Made by a program: the position numbers and the translations under genes | From: Albidovulum sp. | Lineage (GTDB): Bacteria > Pseudomonadota > Alphaproteobacteria > Rhodobacterales > Rhodobacteraceae | Length of the DNA: 64,000 nt | Assembly (NCBI GenBank): GCA_030837785.1 | Contig: JAUQYA010000154.1 | Coordinates: forward strand, 3,609 to 67,608 | Direction of reading: 5' to 3' | Part shown: positions 27,026-35,897 of the stretch, piece after piece | Position numbering within the stretch: the stretch's first letter is position 1 | How the letters are laid out: each line of letters begins with the position of its first letter | The notes under the pieces: generated by a model | Seen by the model: the letters and a program-made list of their open reading frames with translations, nothing else | Databases searched by the model: none | What the model was told of the DNA's origin: nothing

Positions 27026-28180
27026 ATGGAAGACTGGCAGCACGGCGGCTTCGGCCTGTATCTGCACTGGCCGTTCTGCGCCTCCAAATGCCCCTATTGT
27101 GACTTCAACTCCCACGTCGCGGCCACGATCGACCAGGATCGCTGGAAGCGCGCCTATCTGGCCGAGATCGCGCGCATCGGGGCCGAGACCCCGGACCGCG
27201 TCCTCAATACTGTCTTCTTCGGCGGGGGAACACCGTCGCTGATGGAGCCCGACACCGTGGCCGCGATACTCGAGGCGGTACGGGCGATGTGGCCGCAGGC
27301 GAATGATCTGGAAGTGACGCTGGAGGCCAATCCCGGCAGCGTCGAGGCCGAACGGTTCCGTGCCTATGCGGAGGCCGGGGTCAACCGGCTGTCGATGGGT
27401 GTGCAGGCGCTGAACGATGCCGATCTGCGACGGCTCGGGCGGCTGCACACGGCGGCCGAGGCGCGCGCCGCCTTCGACATCGCGAGGGCCGCCTTCTCGC
27501 GCGTGAGCTTCGACCTGATCTATGCCCGGCAGGACCAGAGCGTTTCCAGCTGGGAAGCGGAGCTGCAGGAGGCGCTGATGCTGGCCGTCGATCACCTGTC
27601 GCTCTACCAGCTGACGATCGAGGATGGTACCTCCTTCGGCGCTCGTCACGCCGCGGGGCGGCTGAAGGGCCTGCCCGATGACGACAGCGCAGCTGACATG
27701 TATCTGATAACCCAGGATATTCTTGCGTCCGCGGGGATGCCGGCCTACGAAGTGTCGAACCACGCACGACCGGGCGCCGAAAGCCGGCACAACCTGATCT
27801 ACTGGCGCTATGGCGACTACGCCGGGATCGGCCCGGGCGCGCATGGGCGGCTGACGCTCGGGGGCCGACGGCTCGCGACGGATACGCCCCGGGCGCCAGG
27901 AGCCTGGCTCGCACAGGTCGAAGCGGCCGGGCATGGCGAGCTGCCGCGCGAAACCCTGCGCCCCAAGGATCAGGCGGCCGAGTACCTGATGATGGCGCTG
28001 CGCCTCTCGGAGGGGGTGGACATGGACCGTTATGCGGCGCTGGCAGGACGGCCGCTTGCGCACGGGGCCGTGGCGCAACTCGAGGATCTGTCGATGATCC
28101 GGCGCGAGGGCGCGCGCCTCTGTCCGACGCCGGCTGGGCGGGCGGTTCTGAATGCCGTGATCCGGGAGCTGATGCCGTGA
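27026..28180 (+). CDS. hemW: Radical SAM heme chaperone HemW
   Basis: A 384-residue radical SAM protein. The N-terminal Cys motif is C18-x3-C22-x2-C25, in HWPFCASKCPYCDFN. GGGTPSLM near 68 and EANPG near 102 are also conserved. The first Cys context (HWPFC) marks HemW rather than the oxygen-independent coproporphyrinogen oxidase HemN. HemW binds heme and delivers it to respiratory proteins. It is one base after the rdgB stop and overlaps the DUF454 start, so translation is coupled. Confidence 0.94.
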   Translation: MEDWQHGGFGLYLHWPFCASKCPYCDFNSHVAATIDQDRWKRAYLAEIARIGAETPDRVLNTVFFGGGTPSLMEPDTVAAILEAVRAMWPQANDLEVTLEANPGSVEAERFRAYAEAGVNRLSMGVQALNDADLRRLGRLHTAAEARAAFDIARAAFSRVSFDLIYARQDQSVSSWEAELQEALMLAVDHLSLYQLTIEDGTSFGARHAAGRLKGLPDDDSAADMYLITQDILASAGMPAYEVSNHARPGAESRHNLIYWRYGDYAGIGPGAHGRLTLGGRRLATDTPRAPGAWLAQVEAAGHGELPRETLRPKDQAAEYLMMALRLSEGVDMDRYAALAGRPLAHGAVAQLEDLSMIRREGARLCPTPAGRAVLNAVIRELMP

Positions 28181-28533
28181 TGCATGCCTTCTGGCTGGCG
28201 CTCGGGCTTGGTGCGTTGCTTCTGGCCGCGGTAGGCGCCTTCGTGCCGCTCCTTCCGACGGTGCCCTTTCTGCTTCTTTCCGCCTTCGGCTTCGCGCGAT
28301 CGTCCGAACGTCTGCACCACTGGATCCTGTCCCATCGCATCTTCGGGCCGCCGATTTCGGACTGGCGCGAGCGTGGGGTCGTCGGCCGCCGGGCAAAATC
28401 CGCGGCGACAGTGTCTATCCTTGCCAGTCTCGCGGTTTCTCTGGCGATTGCTCTCGACCCGTGGCTGATCGCGCTTCAGGCGTTGATCCTTGGTCTGGTG
28501 TCCCTTTTCCTCTGGACTCGGCCGGATGCCTGA
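28180..28533 (+). CDS. DUF454 (YbaN-like) inner-membrane protein
   Basis: A 117-residue membrane protein of the YbaN/DUF454 family. The signature is GAFVPLLPTVPFLLLSAFGFARSS (residues 21-44, seen with its PLLPTVPF core), followed by S-RIFGPPI-DW. Two to four hydrophobic segments are visible. Function unknown. The ATG at 28180 overlaps the hemW stop by one base; an in-frame GTG directly upstream (28177) is an alternative start. It converges on parB with 3 bp between stops. Confidence 0.87.
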   Translation: MHAFWLALGLGALLLAAVGAFVPLLPTVPFLLLSAFGFARSSERLHHWILSHRIFGPPISDWRERGVVGRRAKSAATVSILASLAVSLAIALDPWLIALQALILGLVSLFLWTRPDA

Positions 28534-28536
28534 CCG

Positions 28537-29424
28537 TCAGCGGTTCTGTGACAGGAGCTGGCACAACTCGTCGAGCTGGTCGAGCGACCTGTAGGCAATG
28601 ACAAGGTTGCCACCGTCATGGCCCTTGTGGTCGATCACGACCTTCATCCGCAGATTCGCGGAGAGATCCTGTTCGAGCATCCTTGTGTCGGCATCCTTTT
28701 CCGCACGCTGCGCGCGGGACGCGGCCAGCTTCGCCGGGGATTTTGCCAGCCGCTCGGTTTCCCGCACCGAAAGGCCACGCGCCATGACCTGGCGGGCCAG
28801 CGCCGCGGGATTGTCGGTGGTAACGAGCGCACGGGCATGACCGGCGGACAGCTTGCCTTCGCGCAGCCAGGCCTGGACCTCCTCCGGCAGGGTCAGCAGC
28901 CGCAGCAGGTTCGCGATATGGCTGCGGCTTTTCCCGAGCGCCGCGGCAACCTTCTCCTGGGTGTGGCCAAAGCGCTCCATCAGCTGGCGATAGCCAAGCG
29001 CCTCCTCGATCGCATTCAGATCGGCGCGCTGAATGTTTTCGATGATGGCGACCTCGAGAACCTCGGTATCGTCGAGATCACGGATCAGGACGGGGACGTC
29101 GTGAAGCTGGGCAAGCTGCGCGGCACGCCAGCGCCTTTCGCCTGCCACGATCTCGTAACTATCTGGTTTTCTTGGGTTTTCTCGAACTATGAGCGGCTGG
29201 ATGATGCCCTTGGCGCGGATCGATTCTGCCAGTTCCTGGAGGGCTTCCGGCGGGAAATCCCGCCGTGGCTGGTCCGGATTCGGCTCGAGTCTCTCGACCG
29301 GAACACGGGTATCGGCGCGCTGGGCCCGGCTTTCCATCCGGGGTGCGGCTCCAAGATTGACGTCCGCCATCAGTGCCGAAAGACCTCGTCCAAGGCCCCT
29401 GCGTTCAATCTTGCGATCGGTCAT
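28537..29424 (-). CDS. parB: Chromosome partitioning protein ParB
   Basis: A 295-residue CTP-dependent DNA clamp that loads at parS and spreads along DNA. The N-terminal RGLGRGLSALMAD box is the ParA-interacting region. The CTP-binding ParB/Srx domain has NPDQPRRDF, GIIQPLIVR and GERRWRAAQ. A helix-turn-helix with KSRSHIANLLRLL binds parS, and the C-terminal dimerisation region follows. The ATG at 29424 is preceded by AGGAGG; a GTG at 29445 overlapping the parA stop is an alternative. Two parS sites lie 1.4 and 3.3 kb upstream of its start. Confidence 0.97.
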   Translation of the reverse strand: MTDRKIERRGLGRGLSALMADVNLGAAPRMESRAQRADTRVPVERLEPNPDQPRRDFPPEALQELAESIRAKGIIQPLIVRENPRKPDSYEIVAGERRWRAAQLAQLHDVPVLIRDLDDTEVLEVAIIENIQRADLNAIEEALGYRQLMERFGHTQEKVAAALGKSRSHIANLLRLLTLPEEVQAWLREGKLSAGHARALVTTDNPAALARQVMARGLSVRETERLAKSPAKLAASRAQRAEKDADTRMLEQDLSANLRMKVVIDHKGHDGGNLVIAYRSLDQLDELCQLLSQNR

Positions 29425-29441
29425 GTCGGACGTCCCTCCTG

Positions 29442-30245
29442 TCACTTGGCCCCGTGGCGGGCGAGGATCTCTTGCGCAAGGGCGCGGTAGGCGATCGCAC
29501 CCCTGGACATCGTGTCATAGGCGAGCACCGGCACGGCATAGGACGGCGCCTCGGAAAGACGGACGTTGCGCGGCACGATCGTCTTGTAGACGAGGTCGCC
29601 GAGATTGGCACGGGCGTCCGCCTCGACCTGCTGGGAGAGGTTGTTTCGGCTGTCGTACATCGTCAGGAGCACCCCTTCGATGCGCAGGTCGGGGTTGGCC
29701 GACTGTCGCACCTCGCGGATCGTGAGCATGAGTTGCGACAGACCTTCGAGCGCGTAGAACTCCGCCTGAAGCGGCACGAGCACCGCTTGCGCGGCGACCA
29801 TCGCGTTCACTGTCAGCAGGCTGAGCGACGGCGGGCAATCGATCAGCACATAGTCGAAGGCAAAGCTGTCGATCGCCGGCTGCCGCAGGGCGTCATGGAG
29901 AAGGAAACTGCGCTTTTCGTTGCTGACAAGCGCGATGTCGGCGGACGAAAGGTCAGTCGTGGCCGGGCAAAGCCAGATACCTTCGATCTGTGTGGGCCGG
30001 ACCACATCGAGAAGATCGGCATCCTCGATCAGAAGGTCGTAGGTCGTCCTTTCGCGCCGGGCGGGTTCGACGCCGAGCCCTGTGGAGGCATTGCCCTGCG
30101 GGTCAAGGTCGACCAGAAGGACGTTGAGCCCCTCCTCCGCCAGCGCGGCGGCAAGGTTGATCGCGGTCGTGGTCTTGCCGACACCGCCTTTCTGGTTGGC
30201 GATGGCAATGATTCTCGGCCCTGGCGGACGCGTCGGGTCAGACAC
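29442..30245 (-). CDS. parA: Chromosome partitioning ATPase ParA
   Basis: A 267-residue Walker-type ATPase that moves ParB-parS complexes over the nucleoid. The deviant Walker A motif is NQKGGVGKTTT (residues 18-28), Walker A' is VDLDPQGN near 45, and Walker B is VLIDCPPS near 131. The start codon is GTG and overlaps the end of rsmG by 8 bp. parB follows, completing the rsmG-parA-parB arrangement typical of origin-proximal regions. Confidence 0.97.
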   Translation of the reverse strand: MSDPTRPPGPRIIAIANQKGGVGKTTTAINLAAALAEEGLNVLLVDLDPQGNASTGLGVEPARRERTTYDLLIEDADLLDVVRPTQIEGIWLCPATTDLSSADIALVSNEKRSFLLHDALRQPAIDSFAFDYVLIDCPPSLSLLTVNAMVAAQAVLVPLQAEFYALEGLSQLMLTIREVRQSANPDLRIEGVLLTMYDSRNNLSQQVEADARANLGDLVYKTIVPRNVRLSEAPSYAVPVLAYDTMSRGAIAYRALAQEILARHGAK

Positions 30246-30858
30246 GCGAGATACCTCCGATGATCAGGACGACGCCCCGGGCGTCGGTCTTGCTGGGCTC
30301 CTTTTGATAGGAGAATCGCCAATGTTCAAGCGCGCGGGCGAGCTCCGCCTCGGCCGTGGCGCCCTTTGGAAACAGCGCCACCCCACCAGGCACAAGGTGC
30401 CTCTCTGCATGGCCGAGAAGGATGTCGAGCGGCGCGAGCGCGCGAGCCGAGATCACATCGGCGCGAAGGGGCGCAAGGGCTTCGATGCGATCGGCAAGGA
30501 TATCCACAGAAATGCCCAGCGCATGCGCGGCAGTGGCAAGGAATGTCGCCTTGCGCCGATCGCTTTCCACGAGGGTCACCCGAAGACCGGGCCTTGCTTC
30601 GGCCGCAAGGATGGCGATGACCAGGCCCGGGAATCCGCCTCCGCTGCCGAGATCTGCCCAATGTGCGGCGGAAGCGGGCGCCAGCCGGAAGATCTGCGCA
30701 GAATCGGCAAAGTGCCGCGTCCACAGCACGTCGAGCGATCCCGGAGAGACAAGGTTTATCCGCGGGTTCCACTTCCTGATCAGCGACTCATAGAGTTCGA
30801 GCCGTTGGATCGTTTCACGTGAAACATTCGCCCATCCGTCGGGAAATGCCGCCGTCAT
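30238..30858 (-). CDS. rsmG: 16S rRNA (guanine527-N7)-methyltransferase RsmG
   Basis: A 206-residue SAM-dependent enzyme that makes m7G527 in 16S rRNA. SAM motif I is ADLGSGGGFPGLV near residue 67, and RHFADS near 48 and VISARALAPL near 134 are characteristic. A parS site lies inside the coding sequence at residues 11-16 (NVSRET), which fixes those amino acids. It overlaps mnmG by 4 bp (ATGA) and parA by 8 bp. Confidence 0.96.
   Translation of the reverse strand: MTAAFPDGWANVSRETIQRLELYESLIRKWNPRINLVSPGSLDVLWTRHFADSAQIFRLAPASAAHWADLGSGGGFPGLVIAILAAEARPGLRVTLVESDRRKATFLATAAHALGISVDILADRIEALAPLRADVISARALAPLDILLGHAERHLVPGGVALFPKGATAEAELARALEHWRFSYQKEPSKTDARGVVLIIGGISRV
30811..30826. other. parS centromere site inside rsmG
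   Basis: The 14-bp palindrome GTTTCACGTGAAAC (30812-30825) is the core of the bacterial parS consensus; the 16-mer here reads C...A at its ends, one mismatch from TGTTTCACGTGAAACA. It lies in the 5' part of rsmG and should be bound by the ParB encoded 1.4 kb away. Confidence 0.93.
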
Positions 30859-32720
30859 CCCGCGGACCGCCGGCGCTCCCGGCGCCTGATCGCGGCAAGA
30901 AGTATCGCCAGCGCCGCGGGGGTGACGCCTTCGATCCGGCTCGCATGCGCGATCGTGTGCGGGCGGCCACGGGCGAGTTTTGCCCTGATTTCGGTCGAGA
31001 GACCGGCAAGGGCCAGGAAATCGAAATCCTGCGGGATTTCCAGCCCCTCCTCGCGTCGCATGGCATCCACATCCGCCTTCTGACGATCCAGATAGCTCGC
31101 ATATGCCGCGTCCCGCTCGAGCTGGACCCGCGTCGCCGCGTCGATCTGCGCCAACGGCGGTGCGGCGCGAACCAGATCATCGAAGGTGATTTCCGGGAAC
31201 GACAGCAGGGTGAAAGCGGTTCGCCGCTGCCCGTCCTGGCCGACACTCATGCCGAATGACGCTGCTTCACGCGGGGTGAGGGCAACGGATTCGAGGGTCG
31301 CCCTGCCGCTCTCCAGCAATTCCATCTTCTCGCCGAACGCCTTGCGGCGCTCCTCTCCGACGCACTTCTGGCTTATGGCAAGCGGTGTGAGCCGCTGGTC
31401 AGCGTTGTCGGCCCGGAGCGAAAGCCGGAACTCGGCGCGGGACGTGAACATCCTGTAGGGTTCGGTGACGCCACGAGACACAAGATCATCGATCATCACG
31501 CCAATGTAGCTCTCCGCGCGGCTGAAGATCACGGGCTCGCGCCCCTGTGCCGAGAGGGCGGCGTTCAGCCCCGCTACAAGGCCTTGTGCCGCCGCCTCCT
31601 CGTAGCCCGTCGTGCCATTGATCTGGCCTGCCAGATAAAGCCCGGGCGCCGATTTCAACTCGAGGGTCGGCCGGAGCGACTGCGGGTCGACATAGTCGTA
31701 TTCGATGGCATAGCCGGGCTGAAGGATCGAGACCGATTCGAGTCCTCGAATTGACCGCACATAGGCCTCCTGGACGTCCAGGGGCAGGGATGTGGAAATG
31801 CCGTTGGGGTAGACCGTATGGTCCTCGAGACCCTCGGGTTCAAGAAAGACCTGATGGCTTTCCTTGCCGGAAAACCGGACAACCTTGTCCTCGATCGACG
31901 GACAGTACCGCGGGCCCACGCCTTCGATATGGCCGCCATACATCGCCGACCGGTCGAGATTCCTGCGAATGATGTCGTGGGTTCGCTCGTTGGTATGGGT
32001 GATTCCGCAGCAGACCTGCCGCACGAACGGCCGGTCGTGAAGGAAGGAAAACAGCGTCGGCTCTTCATCGCCCGCCTGGCTTTCGAGGCTTGACCAGTCG
32101 ATCGTCCGGCCATCGAGGCGCGGCGGCGTTCCGGTCTTCAGACGCCCCAGCGGCAGCCCCAGGGACGCCAGCTGGTCCGCCAGCGCAACCGACGGGCGGT
32201 CACCCATCCTGCCGCCGGGCTGCCGATGGTCGCCGACGTGAATGACGCCGCGCAGGAACGTACCGGAGGTCAGGACCACCGCACGCGATCCGATTTCGGA
32301 ACCGTCAGCCAGCACCACGCCCGCGAAACGGCTCCCTTCCTTCAGAATTCCGCTGACCTCGCCCTCCACGATGGCGATATTCGCCTGCGCTTCGGTGAAT
32401 CGCAGGATTTCCGTGCGATACAGTTTCCGATCGGCTTGGGCCCGGGGCCCCTGCACGGCCGGACCCTTCCGCCGGTTGAGCAGCCGGAACTGGATTCCGG
32501 CGCGATCGGCAGCCCTGCCCATGACGCCGTCCATGGCGTCGATTTCCCGAACAAGATGCCCCTTGCCCAGTCCGCCGATAGCCGGATTGCAGGACATCAC
32601 GCCGATGCCGTCGCGCCGAAGGGTTACGAGGGCGACGGTGGCGCCAACGCGGGCTGCAGCATGTGCCGCCTCCACGCCCGCATGGCCCCCTCCGATGACG
32701 ACGACGTCGAAATGTTTCAC
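30855..32720 (-). CDS. mnmG: tRNA uridine-5-carboxymethylaminomethyl modification enzyme MnmG (GidA)
   Basis: A 621-residue FAD enzyme that works with MnmE to modify the wobble uridine of several tRNAs. The N-terminal FAD motif GGGHAGVEAAHAAAR begins near residue 9; GGLGKGHLVREID near 49 and PSIEDK near 270 are family blocks. The start is read as the GTG at 32720, giving MKHFDVVV-. No ATG lies close: the first upstream ATGs are deep inside mnmE in another frame. This GTG is inside a parS site and 10 bp after the mnmE stop. It overlaps rsmG by 4 bp. Confidence 0.95.
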   Translation of the reverse strand: MKHFDVVVIGGGHAGVEAAHAAARVGATVALVTLRRDGIGVMSCNPAIGGLGKGHLVREIDAMDGVMGRAADRAGIQFRLLNRRKGPAVQGPRAQADRKLYRTEILRFTEAQANIAIVEGEVSGILKEGSRFAGVVLADGSEIGSRAVVLTSGTFLRGVIHVGDHRQPGGRMGDRPSVALADQLASLGLPLGRLKTGTPPRLDGRTIDWSSLESQAGDEEPTLFSFLHDRPFVRQVCCGITHTNERTHDIIRRNLDRSAMYGGHIEGVGPRYCPSIEDKVVRFSGKESHQVFLEPEGLEDHTVYPNGISTSLPLDVQEAYVRSIRGLESVSILQPGYAIEYDYVDPQSLRPTLELKSAPGLYLAGQINGTTGYEEAAAQGLVAGLNAALSAQGREPVIFSRAESYIGVMIDDLVSRGVTEPYRMFTSRAEFRLSLRADNADQRLTPLAISQKCVGEERRKAFGEKMELLESGRATLESVALTPREAASFGMSVGQDGQRRTAFTLLSFPEITFDDLVRAAPPLAQIDAATRVQLERDAAYASYLDRQKADVDAMRREEGLEIPQDFDFLALAGLSTEIRAKLARGRPHTIAHASRIEGVTPAALAILLAAIRRRERRRSAG

Positions 32721-32728
32721 GTGAAACG
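32713..32728. other. parS centromere site overlapping the mnmG start codon
   Basis: TGTTTCACGTGAAACG contains the full palindromic core GTTTCACGTGAAAC (32714-32727) and one mismatch in the last outer base of the 16-mer consensus. The predicted GTG start codon of mnmG is positions 32720-32718, the centre of the palindrome. Confidence 0.93.
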
Positions 32729-32730
32729 CC

Positions 32731-34026
32731 TCACTTGCCGATGCAGAAGCTCGCGAAGATGTTGTCGAGCAGGTCCTCGACATCCACCCTTCCCACCAGC
32801 GCATCAATGGCGCGGATGGCATGCCGAAGATGCTCCGCGGCCACTTCCGTTCGCTGCGGACCTCTTGCTATCTCATCGCGCGCCGATTCCATAGACGAAA
32901 TCGCACGCTCCAGCCCCAGTCGATGCCGGGCCCGTGTCGCGATGCCGGCCGACGCGGCCCGGGCGCCGAGGATGTCGGTTATCGTTCCGACAAGCGCCGC
33001 AAGCCCCGCCCCGGTCTTTCCCGATATTGCCGGAACATCCCCGGCCCCGCCCGGGCGCAGATCCGCCTTTCCACGCACGACGATATCGTCCGGCTGCGGC
33101 TGAATCATCGGCACGTCATCTGCATCATCCAGAAGAAATACCCGAAGATCAGCACCTTCCGCCCGTCCGACCGCGCGCCGAACGCCGATCAGCTCGACGT
33201 CGTCGCGCGTGTCACGCAGGCCCGCGGTATCGAGAAGCGTCACCGCTAGCCCGCCCAGGTCCATCCGGACCTCGATCACGTCACGGGTCGTCCCTGCGGT
33301 CGCAGACGTGATTGCCGCCTCCCGCCCGGCAAGCGCGTTCAGCAACGTTGACTTGCCGGCATTCGGCCGGCCGATGATCGCAACCTCGAATCCGTCGCGG
33401 ATGCGTTCCGCAGCTCCATATCCCGCCACTTCAGCGCGGAGCCCCCGCATCACGCCTTCGATCAGACCCAGCACCTCGGGAGTCACGTCCAGAGGCACGT
33501 CTTCGTCCGCGAAATCGATCGTGACCTCCAGAAGCGCCGCCGCGCGGATCAGATCGCGGCGCCAGCCCTCTGCCTTTTCGCCCACCGCCCCGGACAGGAC
33601 CCGCAATGCCTGCCGTCTTTGCGCATCCGTCTCGGCGTCAATCAGATCCGCAAGGCCCTCCACCTGCGTCAGATCCAGCCTGCCGTTCTCCAGCGCGCGC
33701 CGCGTGAACTCCCCGGCCTCGGCCATCCGGAGCCCCTCGATGCCACCAAGCGCCCGCAGGACGGCGCCTACCGTCGCCGTTGCCCCGTGAATGTGCAGCT
33801 CCGCCGCACTCTCGCCGGTAAAACTGGCGCCCGCGGCGAAAGTCACGACCATCGCCTCGTCAAGCACCTCCCCGTCCATTCGCAGACGCCGCAATGACGC
33901 GCGGCGCGTCTGCGGAAGCTTGCCCACCAGCGCGGAAACCGCGTCCCAGGCCTTGGGCCCCGACAGCCTGATCACGGAAACGCCCGCTTTCCCCCGGGCG
34001 GAGGCCAGGGCAAAGATCGTATCCAT
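32731..34026 (-). CDS. mnmE: tRNA modification GTPase MnmE
   Basis: A 431-residue GTPase partner of MnmG in tRNA wobble-uridine modification. The N-terminal tetrahydrofolate-binding domain has GEFTRRALENGRLDL near residue 112. The inserted G domain has G1 GRPNAGKST near 219, TAGTTRD (G2) and DTAGLR (G3). The C-terminal CIGK ends the protein and carries the catalytic Cys. At the position of G4 (NKxD) the sequence reads GKAD, so the usual Asn is replaced by Gly. It lies 24 bp after rho and 10 bp before mnmG on the same strand. Confidence 0.96.
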   Translation of the reverse strand: MDTIFALASARGKAGVSVIRLSGPKAWDAVSALVGKLPQTRRASLRRLRMDGEVLDEAMVVTFAAGASFTGESAAELHIHGATATVGAVLRALGGIEGLRMAEAGEFTRRALENGRLDLTQVEGLADLIDAETDAQRRQALRVLSGAVGEKAEGWRRDLIRAAALLEVTIDFADEDVPLDVTPEVLGLIEGVMRGLRAEVAGYGAAERIRDGFEVAIIGRPNAGKSTLLNALAGREAAITSATAGTTRDVIEVRMDLGGLAVTLLDTAGLRDTRDDVELIGVRRAVGRAEGADLRVFLLDDADDVPMIQPQPDDIVVRGKADLRPGGAGDVPAISGKTGAGLAALVGTITDILGARAASAGIATRARHRLGLERAISSMESARDEIARGPQRTEVAAEHLRHAIRAIDALVGRVDVEDLLDNIFASFCIGK

Positions 34027-34050
34027 CGCTGCCTACCGTAACGGAACGCC

Positions 34051-35322
34051 TCAGGCGTTCATTGAATCGAAGAATTCCGAGTTCGTCTTCGTCTGCTTCA
34101 GCTTCGAGATCAGGAACTCGATCGCATCCGTGGTGCCCATCGGGTTCAGGATGCGCCTGAGCACATAGGTCTTCTGCAGGTCCTTCTGGTCGACCAGCAG
34201 ATCCTCCTTCCGTGTGCCCGACTTCAGGATGTCCATCGCCGGGAAGACCCGCTTGTCGGCGACCTTCCGGTCCAGAACGATCTCGGAGTTGCCGGTTCCC
34301 TTGAACTCCTCGAAGATCACCTCGTCCATCCGGCTGCCGGTGTCGATGAGGGCCGTCGCGATGATCGTGAGAGACCCGCCCTCCTCGATGTTGCGCGCCG
34401 CGCCGAAGAACCGCTTCGGCCGCTGAAGGGCGTTAGCATCGACGCCGCCGGTCAGGACCTTGCCCGAGGACGGCACAACCGTATTGTAGGCCCTACCAAG
34501 TCTGGTGATTGAATCGAGAAGAATCACAACATCTCGTTTGTGCTCGACCAGGCGCTTCGCTTTCTCGATCACCATTTCGGCCACAGCCACATGCCGTGTC
34601 GCCGGTTCGTCGAAGGTCGAGGAAATCACCTCGCCCTTCACGCTCCGCTGCATGTCGGTCACTTCCTCGGGACGCTCGTCGATCAGAAGGACAATCAGGT
34701 AGCACTCGGGGTGGTTCGTCGCGATCGAATGCGCGATGTTCTGCAAAAGCACCGTCTTGCCCGTCCGCGGCGGCGCCACGATGAGGCCGCGCTGCCCCTT
34801 CCCGATCGGCGCCACCAGGTCGATGATCCGCGCCGACCGATCCTTGATGGTCGGATCCTCGATCTCCATCTTCAGGCGTTCGTCCGGGTAGAGTGGCGTC
34901 AGGTTGTCGAAGGCCACCTTGTGCCGGGCCTTCTCCGGATCTTCGAAATTGATCCGCGTGACCTTCGTCATCGCAAAATAGCGCTCGTTCTCGCCGGGCG
35001 CCCGCATCGCGCCCTCGACCGTGTCCCCCGTCCGAAGTGAATATTGCCGGATCATGTCCGGGCTCACGTAGATATCATCCGGGCCCGGCAGATAGTTGGC
35101 CTCCGGCGAGCGCAGGAATCCGAACCCGTCCTGCAGAACCTCCAGCACACCGTCTCCGCCGATCTCCCAGCCTTCCTCGGCGTGTTCCTTCAGGATCGAG
35201 AACATCATCTCGCCCTTGCGCATCGTCGATGCGTTCTCGATCTCCAGGTCCTCGGCCATCGCCAGAAGGTCGGCGGGGCTCTTGGCCTTGAGATCGGACA
35301 GGTTCAGGCGCTCATGCGTCAT
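34051..35322 (-). CDS. rho: Transcription termination factor Rho
   Basis: A 423-residue hexameric RNA helicase. The N-terminal RNA-binding domain has GFGFLRSPEANYLPGPDDIYVS near residues 66-87. The ATPase core has Walker A APPRTGKT near 184, Walker B VVILLDS near 268, and the secondary RNA-binding Q/R loops (GGVDANALQ near 294). Full length. It is downstream of hemJ (125-bp gap) and upstream of mnmE. The hemJ-rho gap shows only a short GGGG/CCCC hairpin near 35374-35385. Confidence 0.98.
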   Translation of the reverse strand: MTHERLNLSDLKAKSPADLLAMAEDLEIENASTMRKGEMMFSILKEHAEEGWEIGGDGVLEVLQDGFGFLRSPEANYLPGPDDIYVSPDMIRQYSLRTGDTVEGAMRAPGENERYFAMTKVTRINFEDPEKARHKVAFDNLTPLYPDERLKMEIEDPTIKDRSARIIDLVAPIGKGQRGLIVAPPRTGKTVLLQNIAHSIATNHPECYLIVLLIDERPEEVTDMQRSVKGEVISSTFDEPATRHVAVAEMVIEKAKRLVEHKRDVVILLDSITRLGRAYNTVVPSSGKVLTGGVDANALQRPKRFFGAARNIEEGGSLTIIATALIDTGSRMDEVIFEEFKGTGNSEIVLDRKVADKRVFPAMDILKSGTRKEDLLVDQKDLQKTYVLRRILNPMGTTDAIEFLISKLKQTKTNSEFFDSMNA

Positions 35323-35447
35323 GGCAAGACCAGATATATCGGGCGCGGACAGGATCGGCGCGATGGACAGAAAGGGGGAAGCCCCTGACCGGACGGCGGG
35401 GCGTTTGGGCCAGATACACCCGGGCCAACGGCCGAGTCAACGGGCGA

Positions 35448-35897
35448 TCAGAATTTCACGATGACCGACAGGACGATGATCACCATGAACAGGGTGGGAA
35501 GTTCGTTCATCAGCCGGTAGGTCCGCCCCGACCGGGTATTCTTCCCCGCCGCAAACTCCTTGCGCCGATAGCCGAGCCAGTGGTGGAACCAGGTCATCCC
35601 GAGCACACAGGCCGCCTTCGTCCAAGGCCAGACCTCGCTCCACACCACGATCCCCGGGGTGAACACCAGCGCCAGCCCGAAGACCCAGGTCGCCGTCATC
35701 GCCGGGTTCATGATCAGGCGCAGCAGCTTGCGTTCCATGCCCTGGAACAGCGCATCGGTCTCGCTGCCCGGCTCCACCTGCTCGGCGTGGTAGACGAACA
35801 GCCTCGGCAGGTAGAATATCCCCGCCATCCAGGCGATCACCGACATGACGTGAAGTGCCTTCGTCCAGGGATAGACCGAAGCCAGAAAGTCACCCAT
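35448..35897 (-). CDS. hemJ: Protoporphyrinogen oxidase HemJ
   Basis: A 149-residue inner-membrane protein that oxidises protoporphyrinogen IX to protoporphyrin IX before HemH acts. About four hydrophobic segments. HemJ markers: ALHVMSVIAWMAGIFYLPRLFVYH with its conserved histidines (near 16 and 37), RLIMNPAM near 60 and WFHHWLGYRR near 102. It is the gene next to the putative origin, transcribed away from it. Confidence 0.93.
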   Translation of the reverse strand: MGDFLASVYPWTKALHVMSVIAWMAGIFYLPRLFVYHAEQVEPGSETDALFQGMERKLLRLIMNPAMTATWVFGLALVFTPGIVVWSEVWPWTKAACVLGMTWFHHWLGYRRKEFAAGKNTRSGRTYRLMNELPTLFMVIIVLSVIVKF

